A stretch of DNA of 64,000 bases from Herbaspirillum sp. GW103 (GCF_000261365.1 NZ_AJVC01000003.1:1736001-1800000); one strand, 5' to 3'. Positions 52,473 to 61,830 are shown, counted from the first letter of the stretch. Numbers and translations: made by a program. Notes: generated by a model not told the origin, from the sequence alone.

Positions 52473-53922
52473 TCACACACCGAAGATCGTATGGGTATTA
52501 CTTGGGTTGTAGGCCACGTTCTGCAGGTACAAGGTGTAACTGGTCGTCCCCGCCCCGGCTCCGTCCAGGTCCACCACCAGCTTGGTGGAACTGGTGCTGT
52601 AGGCGGAGGCCTTGACGAAGGTATCGAGCTTGTCCTTGGTGACGGACTGTCCGAATACCGTCACCTTGTCCTGTCCCAAGGTGAAGTCGGAAACCGTGGC
52701 CACCAGCCTGGAGGAGTCGCTGATGCCGAATCCGCCCAGTATCAACGTGTCCTTGCCCTGGCCGGTCTGCACCACGGTATTGATGCCACCGGAGGTGACG
52801 GACAAGGGAATCTGATCATCGCCGGCACCTCCGCTCAAACTGTCCAGCCTCTGCGGCACCCAGTACCAGCCCAGCGTCTGGTTCTGGAGAACGGTGGTCT
52901 GGCCATTGTTGACACCGTTACTGATATTGGTGGCCGTGATGGTCAGGTCGTGGTACATGCCCGGCGCCAGGATGTTGGCCGGCGTGGTCAGCGAAAAGTC
53001 GCCCGCCATCACCTCGCTGAACGCGATCACCTTGCCGCCCATGCTCACCGAGATCAGGTAGCTGTCGCCGGAAGGCGTATACATCGGTAAGGGCGCTATA
53101 GAAGCCACTCACGGCTTTGAGCAAGAGCTGTCTGCCATCGGGAGACGCGAACGTGAAGTTTTCGCCCTTCACGTAGTCGCCGCCCTGGTGTGCCATGCTA
53201 AACGTCGTATCCAAGCCAAAACCGCTCGGGAACGAGAACACGCTGTTGTAGTGCTTGTCGGTCGTGTTCGCATCATTGGTAATAGGGACTCCACCCCATT
53301 CTGCGAAGATGCCCTTGAGCGAGGAAACGAAGGTGGCCGCCGTCATCCCGGCCGGCAACAGGCTGGTGATATCCGCGCTCTCGCCGGAGTGCAGGTTGTG
53401 CTTGTTGGTGTCGCCCATGATGTCCGGAATGCTCAGCATCTTGTAGCTGATCTGCTTGTTGTTCACCAGCGTTCCGGTGATGCTGGCCGGTGCCGTCATG
53501 TCCACCGACAGTGTCACGCCAGTGTTGCTGCTGTTGCCCGCCACATCGGTGAGCGTGATGGTGGCACTACGGTCACCTGCGCTCGGCGTGGCATTCTGGT
53601 ACTGGATGGCCTTCAGGATGGCGCGCGTATCCAGTCCGCTCATGGGTACACCGGGGCTCTTGCTGATGGTCAGCACCTGGGTGCTGCCGTCGTAGCCATA
53701 GCTCAAGCCGCTGACGCCGCCGATGCTCTTGCCGCTCACCGTAGCCAGGCTGGCATTGAGCGCCAGCGGCACATCCAGGACCAGCTTGTCCTTCTGCAGG
53801 TCCAGTTGCGGGCCATCCAGCCGGATGCGGATGCTGCTGATGTCATTGGTCGGCCAGACCGCAATGTCGTGCGCGAACAGTCCTTCTGTCGATGACCACA
53901 CCGTGACGCCGCGCGGCGGTCG
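52473..53922 (-). pseudogene. Frameshifted, 5'-truncated C-terminal part of a type I secreted adhesin
   Basis: Two open frames join in this span. The upstream one (53922 down to about 53080) encodes Ig-like/bacterial adhesin repeat sequence (LTDVAGNSSNTGVTLSVDMTAP) and has no proper start: it opens just after a stop (53923-53925), the first possible start is a GTG at 53901, and no ribosome-binding site is seen. The other (from about 53090 to 52473) continues in a different frame, YTPSGDSYLISVSMGG, and ends with the RTX/T1SS C-terminal signal region (SGGAGDDQIPL then TVSDFTLGQDKVTVFG). The shift is near 53080-53090 (GTATAC); a lost TA or an extra G would restore it. A sequencing error cannot be excluded. 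Confidence 0.72.
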
Positions 53923-54880
53923 TCACGGCCCATGCAAGGGAAGATGCCAGCTCGCTCATGGGGAGACCCCCGGCAGAGCGGCAATGCGGCCAGCTTGCGA
54001 CTGGGCGTGAGCGTTGCCCGTTGCGGCGCAGGCTGGATGCGGCAATCTGGGACAGGAATGGATGTGCTTTCTCATGGCGATTCGTTTGGTTTGGTATCAG
54101 CGGCGACGATCGGCCTTCCTTCACGGGAAGGACTGTCGAAGACGCCTCGTTTCAGGACGGACTCGGCTTGATCGACAGTGAGAGCGAAAAGCAGGAGGAA
54201 ACCCCTCAGACGATGCGTCGCGTAATGCCAGAAAAAACCCGGATGACGTCATCGATGGTGTTTCGCCACGCTAGCGGAAGGGGGCGAAACCGAGGGAGAT
54301 CACGTCCGGAATCAGGCGCTGCGGCAGATCGTCAATGAGGCTAATGATCTTTGAAAATATAGAAATTTTTAATTGTCCTTTAGTTCATCCGGGACATATT
54401 TTCCATTCTCAAAAAACTAAGTAAATGACGAATATTGTCTAATCGACTTGATGTCTCTCTATGAGAGATGTGGAGAGAAGAAAGTGTGCAAGTGAAGAGA
54501 AAGCCTGCCTGATCTTGCGCGACAATCAAAGCAATACGCTATGTCGCCTGAAAGCCTCTTCACAAAGGGCCTACAAAAAGAGAACTCCCCTCGAATCATC
54601 TGCAACCCGAGGGGAGCTTGATGCCATTCGCCACCGAATAATCCGACAAAAGTCAGCGTTGGTGACAGCGTCTCCGCTAGACCATGAACAGCGACGCGTA
54701 GGTGACTTTATCTAACATTTTCTTCCAGAATAATTGTCCTATGGTGCAGGCGATATGAAGTTTTAAAAAGGAAAGGAAAACTTCGGCGATTGGGACAGCA
54801 CATGTCTGAAAAAAACGTCGCAGAAGAGCGTAAAAAAGCCAGTGCGGAGTCAGCCAAAGCAACGCCTGCGAAGACCGCCG
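53923..54880. other. Gene-free, partly AT-rich stretch between the adhesin remnant and the EAL gene
   Basis: About 950 bp. The left part (to about 54330) still has the GC content of its neighbours and could be decayed adhesin sequence; several short frames there are not protein-like. From about 54340 to 54800 the base content is visibly lower in GC, with A/T runs. It contains a hairpin, CTCCCCTCG (54585-54593) and CGAGGGGAG (54608-54616), which reads as a terminator with a CTTTTT tract on the minus strand. The plus-strand frame of 84 residues at 54461 has no ribosome-binding site or known pattern. I see no transposase or other mobile gene. Confidence 0.6.
54585..54616 (-). terminator. Hairpin with T-rich tail, possible minus-strand terminator
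   Basis: Arms CTCCCCTCG and CGAGGGGAG with a 14-base loop; the minus-strand tail reads TTCTCTTTTTG. It is 265 bp past the stop of the EAL gene, so it may end that transcript or an unannotated RNA. Confidence 0.45.
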
Positions 54881-55756
54881 TCAGCTCAGGGGAATCAAGG
54901 ATGGCGCCACCCCTGCTGCCGTTTCCACGCGCCCCCCATCGACGGCGGGAGCACACTGCGAGGTGGAGGCAGGCTGGGCGGGCAACAACGCCAATGCACT
55001 CTGCGACATGCTGCAATAGCGGGAAAATTCACCGGCCAGCATGGGTCGCGCGTAATACCAGCCCTGCGCATAGTGGACCCCGGCCTGATCCAGATAGCTC
55101 GCCTGTGCCGCCGTTTCCACGCCCTCGGCCACGATGGCCAGCCGGAGCTTGTGGGCCAGGTCGATGATGCAGCCCAGTACCGGATGCGGCGGGGTATCGC
55201 TGCCGATACCGGTGACGAAGCTGCGATCCAGCTTGAGGACATCACAGGGCAGTTCGTGCAGATAGCGCAGGCAGGAATAACCGGTGCCGAAATCGTCCAG
55301 CGCGATGACATGCCCCCTGCAACGCGCCTCGGACAAGGTCATGCGGCTGGCCCGGGTTTCCATGCTGCTGCCCTCGGTAATCTCCAGCCAGAGCTGGGCG
55401 GGCGCCACGCCGGTGGCGGCCAGACCAGCATCAAGCACCTTCAGTATCCTGCCGCTGTTGACGTCCTGGGCCGGGATGTTGATGGCCAGATGCAGCTGCG
55501 GATGGGCGCGCAGCGTCGGGGCCATGTCGTTGAGGGACTGTGCCAGCACCAGATCGGTGATGGCATCGAAGTAACCGTGCCGTTGCGCCGCCGGCAGGAA
55601 GTGATCGGGAGCGAGCAGCGCGCCATTCTCGCGCTGCCAGCGCACCAGGACTTCGGCGCCGGCGCAGCGACCGTCGGCCAGCACCACGATGGGCTGATAG
55701 ACGACGATGAATTCCTCGCGCTGGATGGCGCGCCTGAACTGCGCTTTGGTGATCAT
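54881..55756 (-). CDS. EAL-domain c-di-GMP phosphodiesterase-like protein
   Basis: 291 residues, almost all EAL domain. Key segments are present: the signature here is EVL (AEVLVRW, where most have EALLRW), then NIPAQDV, LEITEG, ALDDFGTGYSCLRYL, LKLDRSFV and VAEGVET. The metal-binding and catalytic positions look intact, so hydrolysis of c-di-GMP to pGpG is plausible; some EVL proteins are active and others are not. No sensor domain. The ATG at 55756 has GGGAGG upstream. It lies 65 bp downstream of the TolC-like gene on the same strand and may control adhesin export or retention. Confidence 0.9.
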   Translation of the reverse strand: MITKAQFRRAIQREEFIVVYQPIVVLADGRCAGAEVLVRWQRENGALLAPDHFLPAAQRHGYFDAITDLVLAQSLNDMAPTLRAHPQLHLAINIPAQDVNSGRILKVLDAGLAATGVAPAQLWLEITEGSSMETRASRMTLSEARCRGHVIALDDFGTGYSCLRYLHELPCDVLKLDRSFVTGIGSDTPPHPVLGCIIDLAHKLRLAIVAEGVETAAQASYLDQAGVHYAQGWYYARPMLAGEFSRYCSMSQSALALLPAQPASTSQCAPAVDGGRVETAAGVAPSLIPLS

Positions 55757-55821
55757 GATCCTCCCGGCTGCAGACGCGCTGCGGTATCTCTTCAGGTCAC
55801 CGCCGGCGCGCAGGATGATGT

Positions 55822-57147
55822 TCAGCGCACCTGGTCCAGTCCATACGCCCACAATTGCAGCTTGCGGCCGTTGGCAATGATCATGGCCGTGACGTCGGCC
55901 TTTTGCAGGTCGGTTTGTACCACCTCACGCGCGGCATTCATCACGTCCAGCCAGGAGCGTCGGCCGGAGAGATACTGGCGAGTGTAGGAGGCCAGCACCT
56001 CCTCGGACGACAACGCCACGTCCTCCAGGTTGCGCGAGCGCGCCTCGGCCTGCTGATATTCGGTATAGGTGGCGGCGATCTGCGAAATCAGTTCCAGCCG
56101 GGCGGCATCCACCGCCAGCACGGCCGACTCGTAGCGTCCCTGTGCAGCCGCCACTTCGGAGCCCAGCGACAGGCCGGCGCCCAGCTGCATCTGCATGCCG
56201 ATGAAGGCGCGGTTGGCATCGGGGGTGTGGGCGACGCTGAAGTTGCCGCGCTGGTGTTCCAGGCGGGCGTAGACTTCAGGCCAGTAGGAAGCACTACGGA
56301 TCCGGATGGCCGATTCCTGCACCTTGGCATCGGCACGCAGCCGCTTGAGCAGCGGACTGCTCTGGAGCATGCTCTCGGTGAGCACAGGCAACTCCTCGCT
56401 GATGGACAGCTTCACCACATCGGCGCGCAGCTCCTCGTCGCGCAAGGGCAGGCCGACCAGTTGCTCCAGTTGCAGCCGGGCCGACTGGCGGCTGGCCTTG
56501 GCGCCCAGCAGGTCGGTCAGCGCCTGGTCGCGGCGGCCCCGCACCAGGGTCACGTCCACGCGCGCGGCAGCGCCTTCCTTCTCGCGGCGCTGGCTTTGTG
56601 CGAGGAAGTCCTCCAGCGCCTTCAGGTTCTTCTGGTTGGCCTCGGCCGCCAGGTCCGACCGCACCCACAGGCTGTATTGCGAAATGACCTGTTCGGCCAG
56701 GCGGAAGCGCTGCTCACGCAGGGCTTCCTCGGCCGAGGTGCGGTTGTGACCGGCCTGCTCCAGCTGTGCCGTCAGGCGGCCACCGGACCACAGCGTCTGT
56801 TGCAGGCGCAGGATGACGACGGTGTCGTCACCACCGTAGGACACGTCCCGCTTGCTGGTCGCGCCAGCGCGTTCGACCGACATCGAGGGCGTGGGGAAGA
56901 ATTGCCATCTGGCCGAGGAGATGCTCTCGCCGGCGGCGTCGACGGCGCGCTGGCGGGCCACAGCAGCGGGATTGTTGAAGGCGGCCTGCTGCACCAGCTC
57001 ACCCAGGGTGACGGCCCCGGCAGGCAGGCTCAGCACCGCCAGCGAGGCCGCCAGTGCGGCCGTGAAGCGGCGGGTGCCGCGCTGCATGACCGAGGTCCGG
57101 AAAGACTGCGGGCCGCGCGCGCGGCCAGGGGAAAGAGTGTCGTTCAT
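55822..57147 (-). CDS. TolC-family outer-membrane channel of a type I secretion system
   Basis: 441-residue outer-membrane efflux protein. Signal peptide (cleavage after about LSLPAGA), then the two-repeat TolC domain (ALRYRL-type helices, LRLQQTLWSGGRLTAQ as the typical OEP beta-strand start, LGAGLSLGSEVAAAQGRYES in the second half). It would be the exit channel for a secreted adhesin; the inner membrane ATPase and HlyD-like partner are not in this window. An alternative start at 57087 (MQRGTRR) gives a shorter signal peptide. Transcribed with the EAL gene. Confidence 0.9.
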   Translation of the reverse strand: MNDTLSPGRARGPQSFRTSVMQRGTRRFTAALAASLAVLSLPAGAVTLGELVQQAAFNNPAAVARQRAVDAAGESISSARWQFFPTPSMSVERAGATSKRDVSYGGDDTVVILRLQQTLWSGGRLTAQLEQAGHNRTSAEEALREQRFRLAEQVISQYSLWVRSDLAAEANQKNLKALEDFLAQSQRREKEGAAARVDVTLVRGRRDQALTDLLGAKASRQSARLQLEQLVGLPLRDEELRADVVKLSISEELPVLTESMLQSSPLLKRLRADAKVQESAIRIRSASYWPEVYARLEHQRGNFSVAHTPDANRAFIGMQMQLGAGLSLGSEVAAAQGRYESAVLAVDAARLELISQIAATYTEYQQAEARSRNLEDVALSSEEVLASYTRQYLSGRRSWLDVMNAAREVVQTDLQKADVTAMIIANGRKLQLWAYGLDQVR

Positions 57148-57418
57148 CTGCGCTCATGTTGGGTTGCTCTCGTCCGCTGCGGACCCTCGCGGAAATCCGA
57201 CCGACACGGCAGCCGCACGGGCGGGAAACGAGAATAGGCTTTGGATGATCGCGGAAACGACAGGAGCGACTAATTGTCCCTTGGTGCAGAATGCTTCATA
57301 TCGCCTCGAAAAACTTCGAGGAATGGAATGAAGATCAAGATGCGCGCCGCACGGACGCGGCCCGGCGCGATTGCCAGGTCCGGTGCAGCGGCGTGATGCC
57401 GCTGTCTTTCGGGCGGAT

Positions 57419-59131
57419 TCAGGAGGAGAACGAGGCGACTGCCAGGGCTGCGCGCAGCAGGGTCATCACTTCGTCCCAATCTCCTGCACGCTGCTGGCGG
57501 AACAGCCGGGCGGTGGGATACCAGGGCGAGTCATGGCGTTGCAGGAACCAGCGCCAGTCCGCGGCATACGGCAGCGCGATCCAGACCGGCAAGCCCAGTG
57601 CACCGGCCAGGTGGGCGGCGGCCGTATCGACGCTGATGACCAGATCCATGCAGGAGAGTGCCGCCGCCGTATCGGCGAAGTCACGGATGCCCTCCCCTAC
57701 GGCATGCCATTGCGGCCCGGCCTGCTGCAGCCATTGCGCATCCTCGGGGCGCAGGTCGGGCTGGATCACGAACAAGGACACCCTCTCGCGCGCCTTCTCC
57801 AGCGCGGCAAAGCGGGCCAGCGCGATGGACCGGCGGGCATCATTGAGGTTGCCCGGATTGCCGGAGCAGACGATGCCCACGCGCACCTGGCCCGGCACAC
57901 GCGGGGCCAGGCCGTCCAGATGCCGTTCCCACTGCGCTTTCAGGGCGATATGAACATTCAGGTAGGGTACCGGTGCCGGGATATTGTCCATCGTCGTATT
58001 GCACACCAGCGGCAGGCTCATCAGCGGCAGCTGGTAGTCCACCGGGGGCAGGGCGCTGCCGGAGGCGACCAGTTCAATGCGCGCGCCCAGGGGCAGCTGC
58101 TGCATCAGGGTGAACAAACTTTCCGGAATCTCCAACACCACCTCGGCCCCGGCCTCGACCATCTGCTGCACATAGCGGCTGAACTGGATGGTATCGCCCT
58201 GCCCCTGCTCGGCCCACAGCAGGATGCGCTTGCCGGCCAGCGAACTGCCGCCGTTCCAGGGCGGGATGGCGGCGTGGCGGTAAGGATCGGCGCCGCGCCC
58301 TTCCCAGCGCCATTCGTAGAGCGGCCAGGCTTCTTGCAGCCGCCCCAGCACCAGCAGCGACAGCGCCAGGTTGACGTGGGCATCGGCGTCGGCAGCATTC
58401 ATGCGCAGGGCGCGACAAAAGCTGTCGATGGCTTCCTCGTGCTCGCGCAGGCGCGCCAGCGTGGTGCCACGGCTGACGTGGGCATCCACCAGATCGGGGT
58501 CGAGGATCAGGGCCTGGTCGTAGTAACGCAGGGCTTCCTGGTACTCCCCCGAGGCATGTTCGATCAACCCCGCATCCAGCCAGTATTGCGCCCGCTGATC
58601 GAAGCGCAGCAGTACCTGGCGCAGACATTGGCGGGCGGCTTCCCACTGGCGCAAGCGCTCGTGCAGGCGGGCCTTGCGGTGCCAGGTATCGGGCACATCG
58701 GGATTGCGCTGCAGCGCCTCTTCCAGCAAGGCCAGGGCCTGGAGATCGTTCTTGCCGGAGGGCGACATGCCCAGCAAGGCGGCGGAAGCGGCAACGAAGA
58801 ACTCGGGGCGTTCATGCCCGGCTTCGATCAGGTCGCGATAGAGCAGGAAGGCATCTTCATGACGTCCCTGCTCGTAGAAGGCACGGCCCAGGCGATAGCG
58901 CAGGGCAAGGGCCTGCTCGCTGTCGGGGTCCACCAGCGGCAGGGCCTGCTGCCAGGCCAGGGCGGCTTCCTCGAAGCGCCCCTGGGCGGCCACGACACTG
59001 CCCAGCAGTTGCAGCGCATCGGCGTGCCGGGGATGGCTCTCCAGCAGGGAGAACAGCAGGCGCTCGGCAGCGGGATAGTCGTCCTGGTGGAAATGGTCGA
59101 GGGCGAGGCGCAGGGTATCGGTGGCGTTCAT
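57419..59131 (-). CDS. TPR-repeat protein fused to a glycosyltransferase-9-like domain
   Basis: 570 residues. The N-terminal half (about 1-310) is a run of TPR repeats (for example PDVPDTWHRKARLHERLRQW and DPDLVDAHVSRGTTLARLRE). The second half (about 310-565) resembles heptosyltransferase-like glycosyltransferases, with LLWAEQGQGDTIQFSRY, VGIVCSGNPGNLNDARRSI and a C-terminal DLVISVDTAAAHLAGALG. Fusions of this type often add sugars to proteins such as adhesins or flagellin. Its place next to a TolC-like gene suggests the adhesin as a target, but the donor, acceptor and role are unproven. Confidence 0.85.
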   Translation of the reverse strand: MNATDTLRLALDHFHQDDYPAAERLLFSLLESHPRHADALQLLGSVVAAQGRFEEAALAWQQALPLVDPDSEQALALRYRLGRAFYEQGRHEDAFLLYRDLIEAGHERPEFFVAASAALLGMSPSGKNDLQALALLEEALQRNPDVPDTWHRKARLHERLRQWEAARQCLRQVLLRFDQRAQYWLDAGLIEHASGEYQEALRYYDQALILDPDLVDAHVSRGTTLARLREHEEAIDSFCRALRMNAADADAHVNLALSLLVLGRLQEAWPLYEWRWEGRGADPYRHAAIPPWNGGSSLAGKRILLWAEQGQGDTIQFSRYVQQMVEAGAEVVLEIPESLFTLMQQLPLGARIELVASGSALPPVDYQLPLMSLPLVCNTTMDNIPAPVPYLNVHIALKAQWERHLDGLAPRVPGQVRVGIVCSGNPGNLNDARRSIALARFAALEKARERVSLFVIQPDLRPEDAQWLQQAGPQWHAVGEGIRDFADTAAALSCMDLVISVDTAAAHLAGALGLPVWIALPYAADWRWFLQRHDSPWYPTARLFRQQRAGDWDEVMTLLRAALAVASFSS

Positions 59132-59186
59132 GGCGGGCGGGATGAGACAGAGCCGCGTATTGTCTCATCCCTGCCCGGCCACCGGG

Positions 59187-59885
59187 TCAGTGCTTGAACA
59201 CCAGCACCGGATCGGCGCGATAGAGGGCCGGATACATCTTCTGCAGATTGTTGATCTTGGGCAGATCGTTGTAGGCGATGTAGGGCTGGTCGGGATACAG
59301 GGTGGCGTAGTCCTGGTGGTAATCCTCGGCGCGATAGAAGCCTTGCAGCGGTGCCACCTGGGTCACGATGGGGGCGCTGAAGACCTTGGCGGCGTTGATC
59401 TGGGCAATGTAGGCCTGGGTTGCCTGGGCCTGATCGTTGCTGGAGGTGAAAATGGCCGAGCGGTATTGCGTACCATGATCCGGTCCCTGGCGATTGAGCT
59501 GGGTCGGGTCATGCGCCACGGAAAAATAGATCTGCAGGATCTGGCCGTAGGAAATCTTGCGCGGATCATAGGTCACCTGTACCGCTTCGGCATGACCGGT
59601 GGTCCCCGAACTGACCATGGGATAGGTGGCCGAATCCGCCTTGCCACCGGCATAGCCGGAGACCGCCTGCAATACTCCCCGGGTATGCTGGAACACCCCC
59701 TGCACACCCCAGAAACAGCCACCGGCCAGCACCACGGTGGCGCTGCTGGCGGTGGACGGCAGCACGGCCTTGCCGCTGGGTGCGGGAACGGCCACGGCCG
59801 CTTCGGCGGCCAAGGTGGAAGCACAGGCCAGCGCCAGGCAAAGGCTGGCAGCTGAGGCCAGGACGGCAGGTTTGAACAGAGACAT
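59187..59885 (-). CDS. msrA: Peptide methionine-S-sulfoxide reductase MsrA, exported form
   Basis: Repairs methionine-(S)-sulfoxide in proteins. The 232 residues begin with a hydrophobic signal peptide (residues 1-27, then AAVAVPAP) that ordinary cytoplasmic MsrA lacks, so it should act in the periplasm. The catalytic motif GGCFWG (nucleophile Cys57), HDPTQLNRQGPDHGTQYRSAIF and FYRAEDYHQDYA are intact. The start ATG at 59885 is chosen to give the signal peptide; the frame extends 13 codons further upstream. It follows msrQ by 72 bp on the same strand. Confidence 0.93.
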   Translation of the reverse strand: MSLFKPAVLASAASLCLALACASTLAAEAAVAVPAPSGKAVLPSTASSATVVLAGGCFWGVQGVFQHTRGVLQAVSGYAGGKADSATYPMVSSGTTGHAEAVQVTYDPRKISYGQILQIYFSVAHDPTQLNRQGPDHGTQYRSAIFTSSNDQAQATQAYIAQINAAKVFSAPIVTQVAPLQGFYRAEDYHQDYATLYPDQPYIAYNDLPKINNLQKMYPALYRADPVLVFKH

Positions 59886-59957
59886 GGCAGGACTCCCAGA
59901 AGACAATCCGGAAAATCGGATCAAACGATCAGTTCAGATAAGGGAAACAGGAAGATT

Positions 59958-60614
59958 TCAGCGTCGCACGGGCTGTCCCGGCGCGCTCGATACCCGGTTC
60001 AGCCGCCACAGCAGGCGCAGTGCGAGCATCACCCCGACCAGCACCGCAAACAACAGCGGCTGGGCGATCAGGTTCTTGCCGGCCTTGTCCCACCAGTAAT
60101 GCAGCACGCCCAGCGGCACGATCAGGTAGATCAGACGATGCAGGACCTGCCAGCGTTTGCCACCCAGGCGCCGCACCATGCCGTTGGTACTGGTGATGGC
60201 CAGCGGGATGGACAGCAGCAATGCCATTACACCGACGGTGATGAAGGGGCGTTTGACGATGTCCTTCCAGATCTCGCCCAGGTCGAAGAAGTGATCGAAC
60301 CAGACGAAGGTCGTGAAGTGCAGGCACAGATACAGAAACGCCATCAGCCCCAGCATGCGCCGCATGCGCACCAGCCAGTTCAAGCCGGTGATCTTGCGCA
60401 GGGGCGTGACGGCCAGGGTGATGCAGAACAGGTACAGGGTCCAGTCCCCGGTGCTGTGAGTGATGAATTCCAGCGGGTTGGCACCCAGCCCGCCGCTCAA
60501 GCCCAGCGCGACCAGCCGCCCCAGCGGGACGAAGGCCAGTGCCAGGAACAACCACCACAGTAGCGTGACGGTGCGGGGCTTCAAGGTGCGCAAGGCGGCG
60601 GGGGCAAGCTGCAT
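59958..60614 (-). CDS. msrQ: MsrQ, haem-binding membrane electron donor of the MsrPQ system
   Basis: 218-residue inner-membrane protein (YedZ) that passes electrons from the respiratory chain to MsrP. It has five to six hydrophobic segments, with histidines at the positions expected for haem (MAFLYLCLHFTTFVWFDHFF and WQVLHRLIYLIVPLGVLHYWW). The start ATG at 60614 is 14 bp after the msrP stop, so the pair is one operon. The following gene is the exported MsrA. Confidence 0.95.
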   Translation of the reverse strand: MQLAPAALRTLKPRTVTLLWWLFLALAFVPLGRLVALGLSGGLGANPLEFITHSTGDWTLYLFCITLAVTPLRKITGLNWLVRMRRMLGLMAFLYLCLHFTTFVWFDHFFDLGEIWKDIVKRPFITVGVMALLLSIPLAITSTNGMVRRLGGKRWQVLHRLIYLIVPLGVLHYWWDKAGKNLIAQPLLFAVLVGVMLALRLLWRLNRVSSAPGQPVRR

Positions 60615-60628
60615 GGACGGTCCCGGCT

Positions 60629-61597
60629 TCAGAAGAACTTGCGCAGGTCCATGCCGGTGTACAGGCTGGCTACGTCGTTGTATCCGTTGAACATCAGCGT
60701 CTTGCGCTTGGGTGCGAAGAAGCCGTCCTCACCGATGCGGCGCTCGGTGGCCTGCGACCAGCGCGGGTGGTCGACGTTGGGGTTGACGTTGGAATAGAAA
60801 CCGTATTCCTGCGGTGCGTAGAGGTTCCAGGCGGTCTTGGGCTCGTCCTTGACGAAACGGATCTTGACGATGGACTTGGCCGACTTGAAACCGTATTTCC
60901 AGGGCACGATGATGCGCACCGGTGCCCCGTTCTGATTGGGCAGCACTTCGCCGTACATGCCCAGGGTCAGCAGGGTCAACGGGTGATTGGCCTCGTCCAT
61001 GCGCAAACCTTCACGATACGGCCAGTTCAGGATGGGCGTGGACAGGCCGGGCATCTGCTTCTTGTCGGCCAGGGTGACGAATTCGACGTACTTGGCATTG
61101 CCGGTCGGCTCGGCCTTCTTGATCAGGGCCGAGAGCGAATAGCCGATCCAGGGAATCACCATCGACCAGCCTTCCACGCAACGCATGCGATAGATGCGCT
61201 CTTCCAGCGGCGCCAGCTTGGTGAGGGCGTCCAGATCCAGCGTCATGGGCTTCTTGACCTCGCCTTCGATGTCGACGGTCCAGGGGCTGGTCTTGAGGGT
61301 GCCGGCATTCTTGGCCGGATCGGCCTTGTCGGTGCCGAATTCGTAGTAATTGTTGTAGCTGGTGGCGTCCTTGTAGGCGGTCTGCTTGTCCATGACCGCA
61401 TAGGCGTTGTTGAGATGGGCCGGCAGTTTCCGGCCCTGCTGCGCGAACGCCTGCGGCAGCGCGCCCATGCCGCCGGCCAGTGCGGCACCGGCCGCCGCGC
61501 GCGCCATGAAGCTGCGGCGCGACAGGTAGAGATCACGCGGGGTGATCTCGGAGGCGGTCGGGATGTCAATCTGGTCGGGACGGATCTTGATCAGCAT
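60629..61597 (-). CDS. msrP: MsrP, periplasmic molybdenum-dependent methionine sulfoxide reductase
   Basis: 322 residues, the catalytic subunit (YedY). A twin-arginine signal reads [19 protein letters not shown] (about 26-44), followed by the sulfite-oxidase-fold molybdopterin domain. The Mo-coordinating Cys140 sits in [27 protein letters not shown] and the C-terminal Arg-rich segment are typical. It reduces methionine sulfoxide on periplasmic proteins, repairing oxidation by hypochlorite or similar oxidants. Divergent from the two-component system at 61831. Confidence 0.96.
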   Translation of the reverse strand: MLIKIRPDQIDIPTASEITPRDLYLSRRSFMARAAAGAALAGGMGALPQAFAQQGRKLPAHLNNAYAVMDKQTAYKDATSYNNYYEFGTDKADPAKNAGTLKTSPWTVDIEGEVKKPMTLDLDALTKLAPLEERIYRMRCVEGWSMVIPWIGYSLSALIKKAEPTGNAKYVEFVTLADKKQMPGLSTPILNWPYREGLRMDEANHPLTLLTLGMYGEVLPNQNGAPVRIIVPWKYGFKSAKSIVKIRFVKDEPKTAWNLYAPQEYGFYSNVNPNVDHPRWSQATERRIGEDGFFAPKRKTLMFNGYNDVASLYTGMDLRKFF

Positions 61598-61704
61598 GGT
61601 GCACTCCGAAAAAAAAGAGATGAATGCAAAGCGGCGACAAGGTCTGGACCTTGCCGGGGAAAGTCATGGTAAAACCCCGGCGGTGACGCGCGGGTGTCGA
61701 TTTG

Positions 61705-61720
61705 ATGACAATTTTGTCAT
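61705..61720. promoter_or_regulatory. CusR/CopR/HprR-type operator between msrP and the two-component system
   Basis: Perfect palindrome ATGACAA-N2-TTGTCAT. It matches the half-sites of the published CusR box (ATGACAA-N2-TTGTCAT) and is closely related to the HprR box, both bound by OmpR-family regulators of this subfamily. It lies 107 bp before msrP and 110 bp before the regulator gene. A TAGAAT (61742-61747) just to its right may be the -10 of the regulator promoter. This fits autoregulation and control of msrPQ by the adjacent regulator. Confidence 0.75.
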
Positions 61721-61830
61721 GAAGAAAAATCCCTCCATTGCTAGAATCGAGTGCATTTTCCAGCCATTCTCCCCGATCCCGGCCGCCTTTGCAGCGGCCT
61801 TTCCCCTGACTTTCACGGTTTCCCCACAGC

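Noticed and set aside
54461-54715. 84-residue plus-strand open frame in the AT-rich gap
   Set aside because: No ribosome-binding site, no recognisable pattern, and it spans a hairpin that looks regulatory.
53923-54880. Mobile element or insertion sequence in the gene-free gap
   Set aside because: I found no transposase frame, terminal inverted repeats or target duplication.
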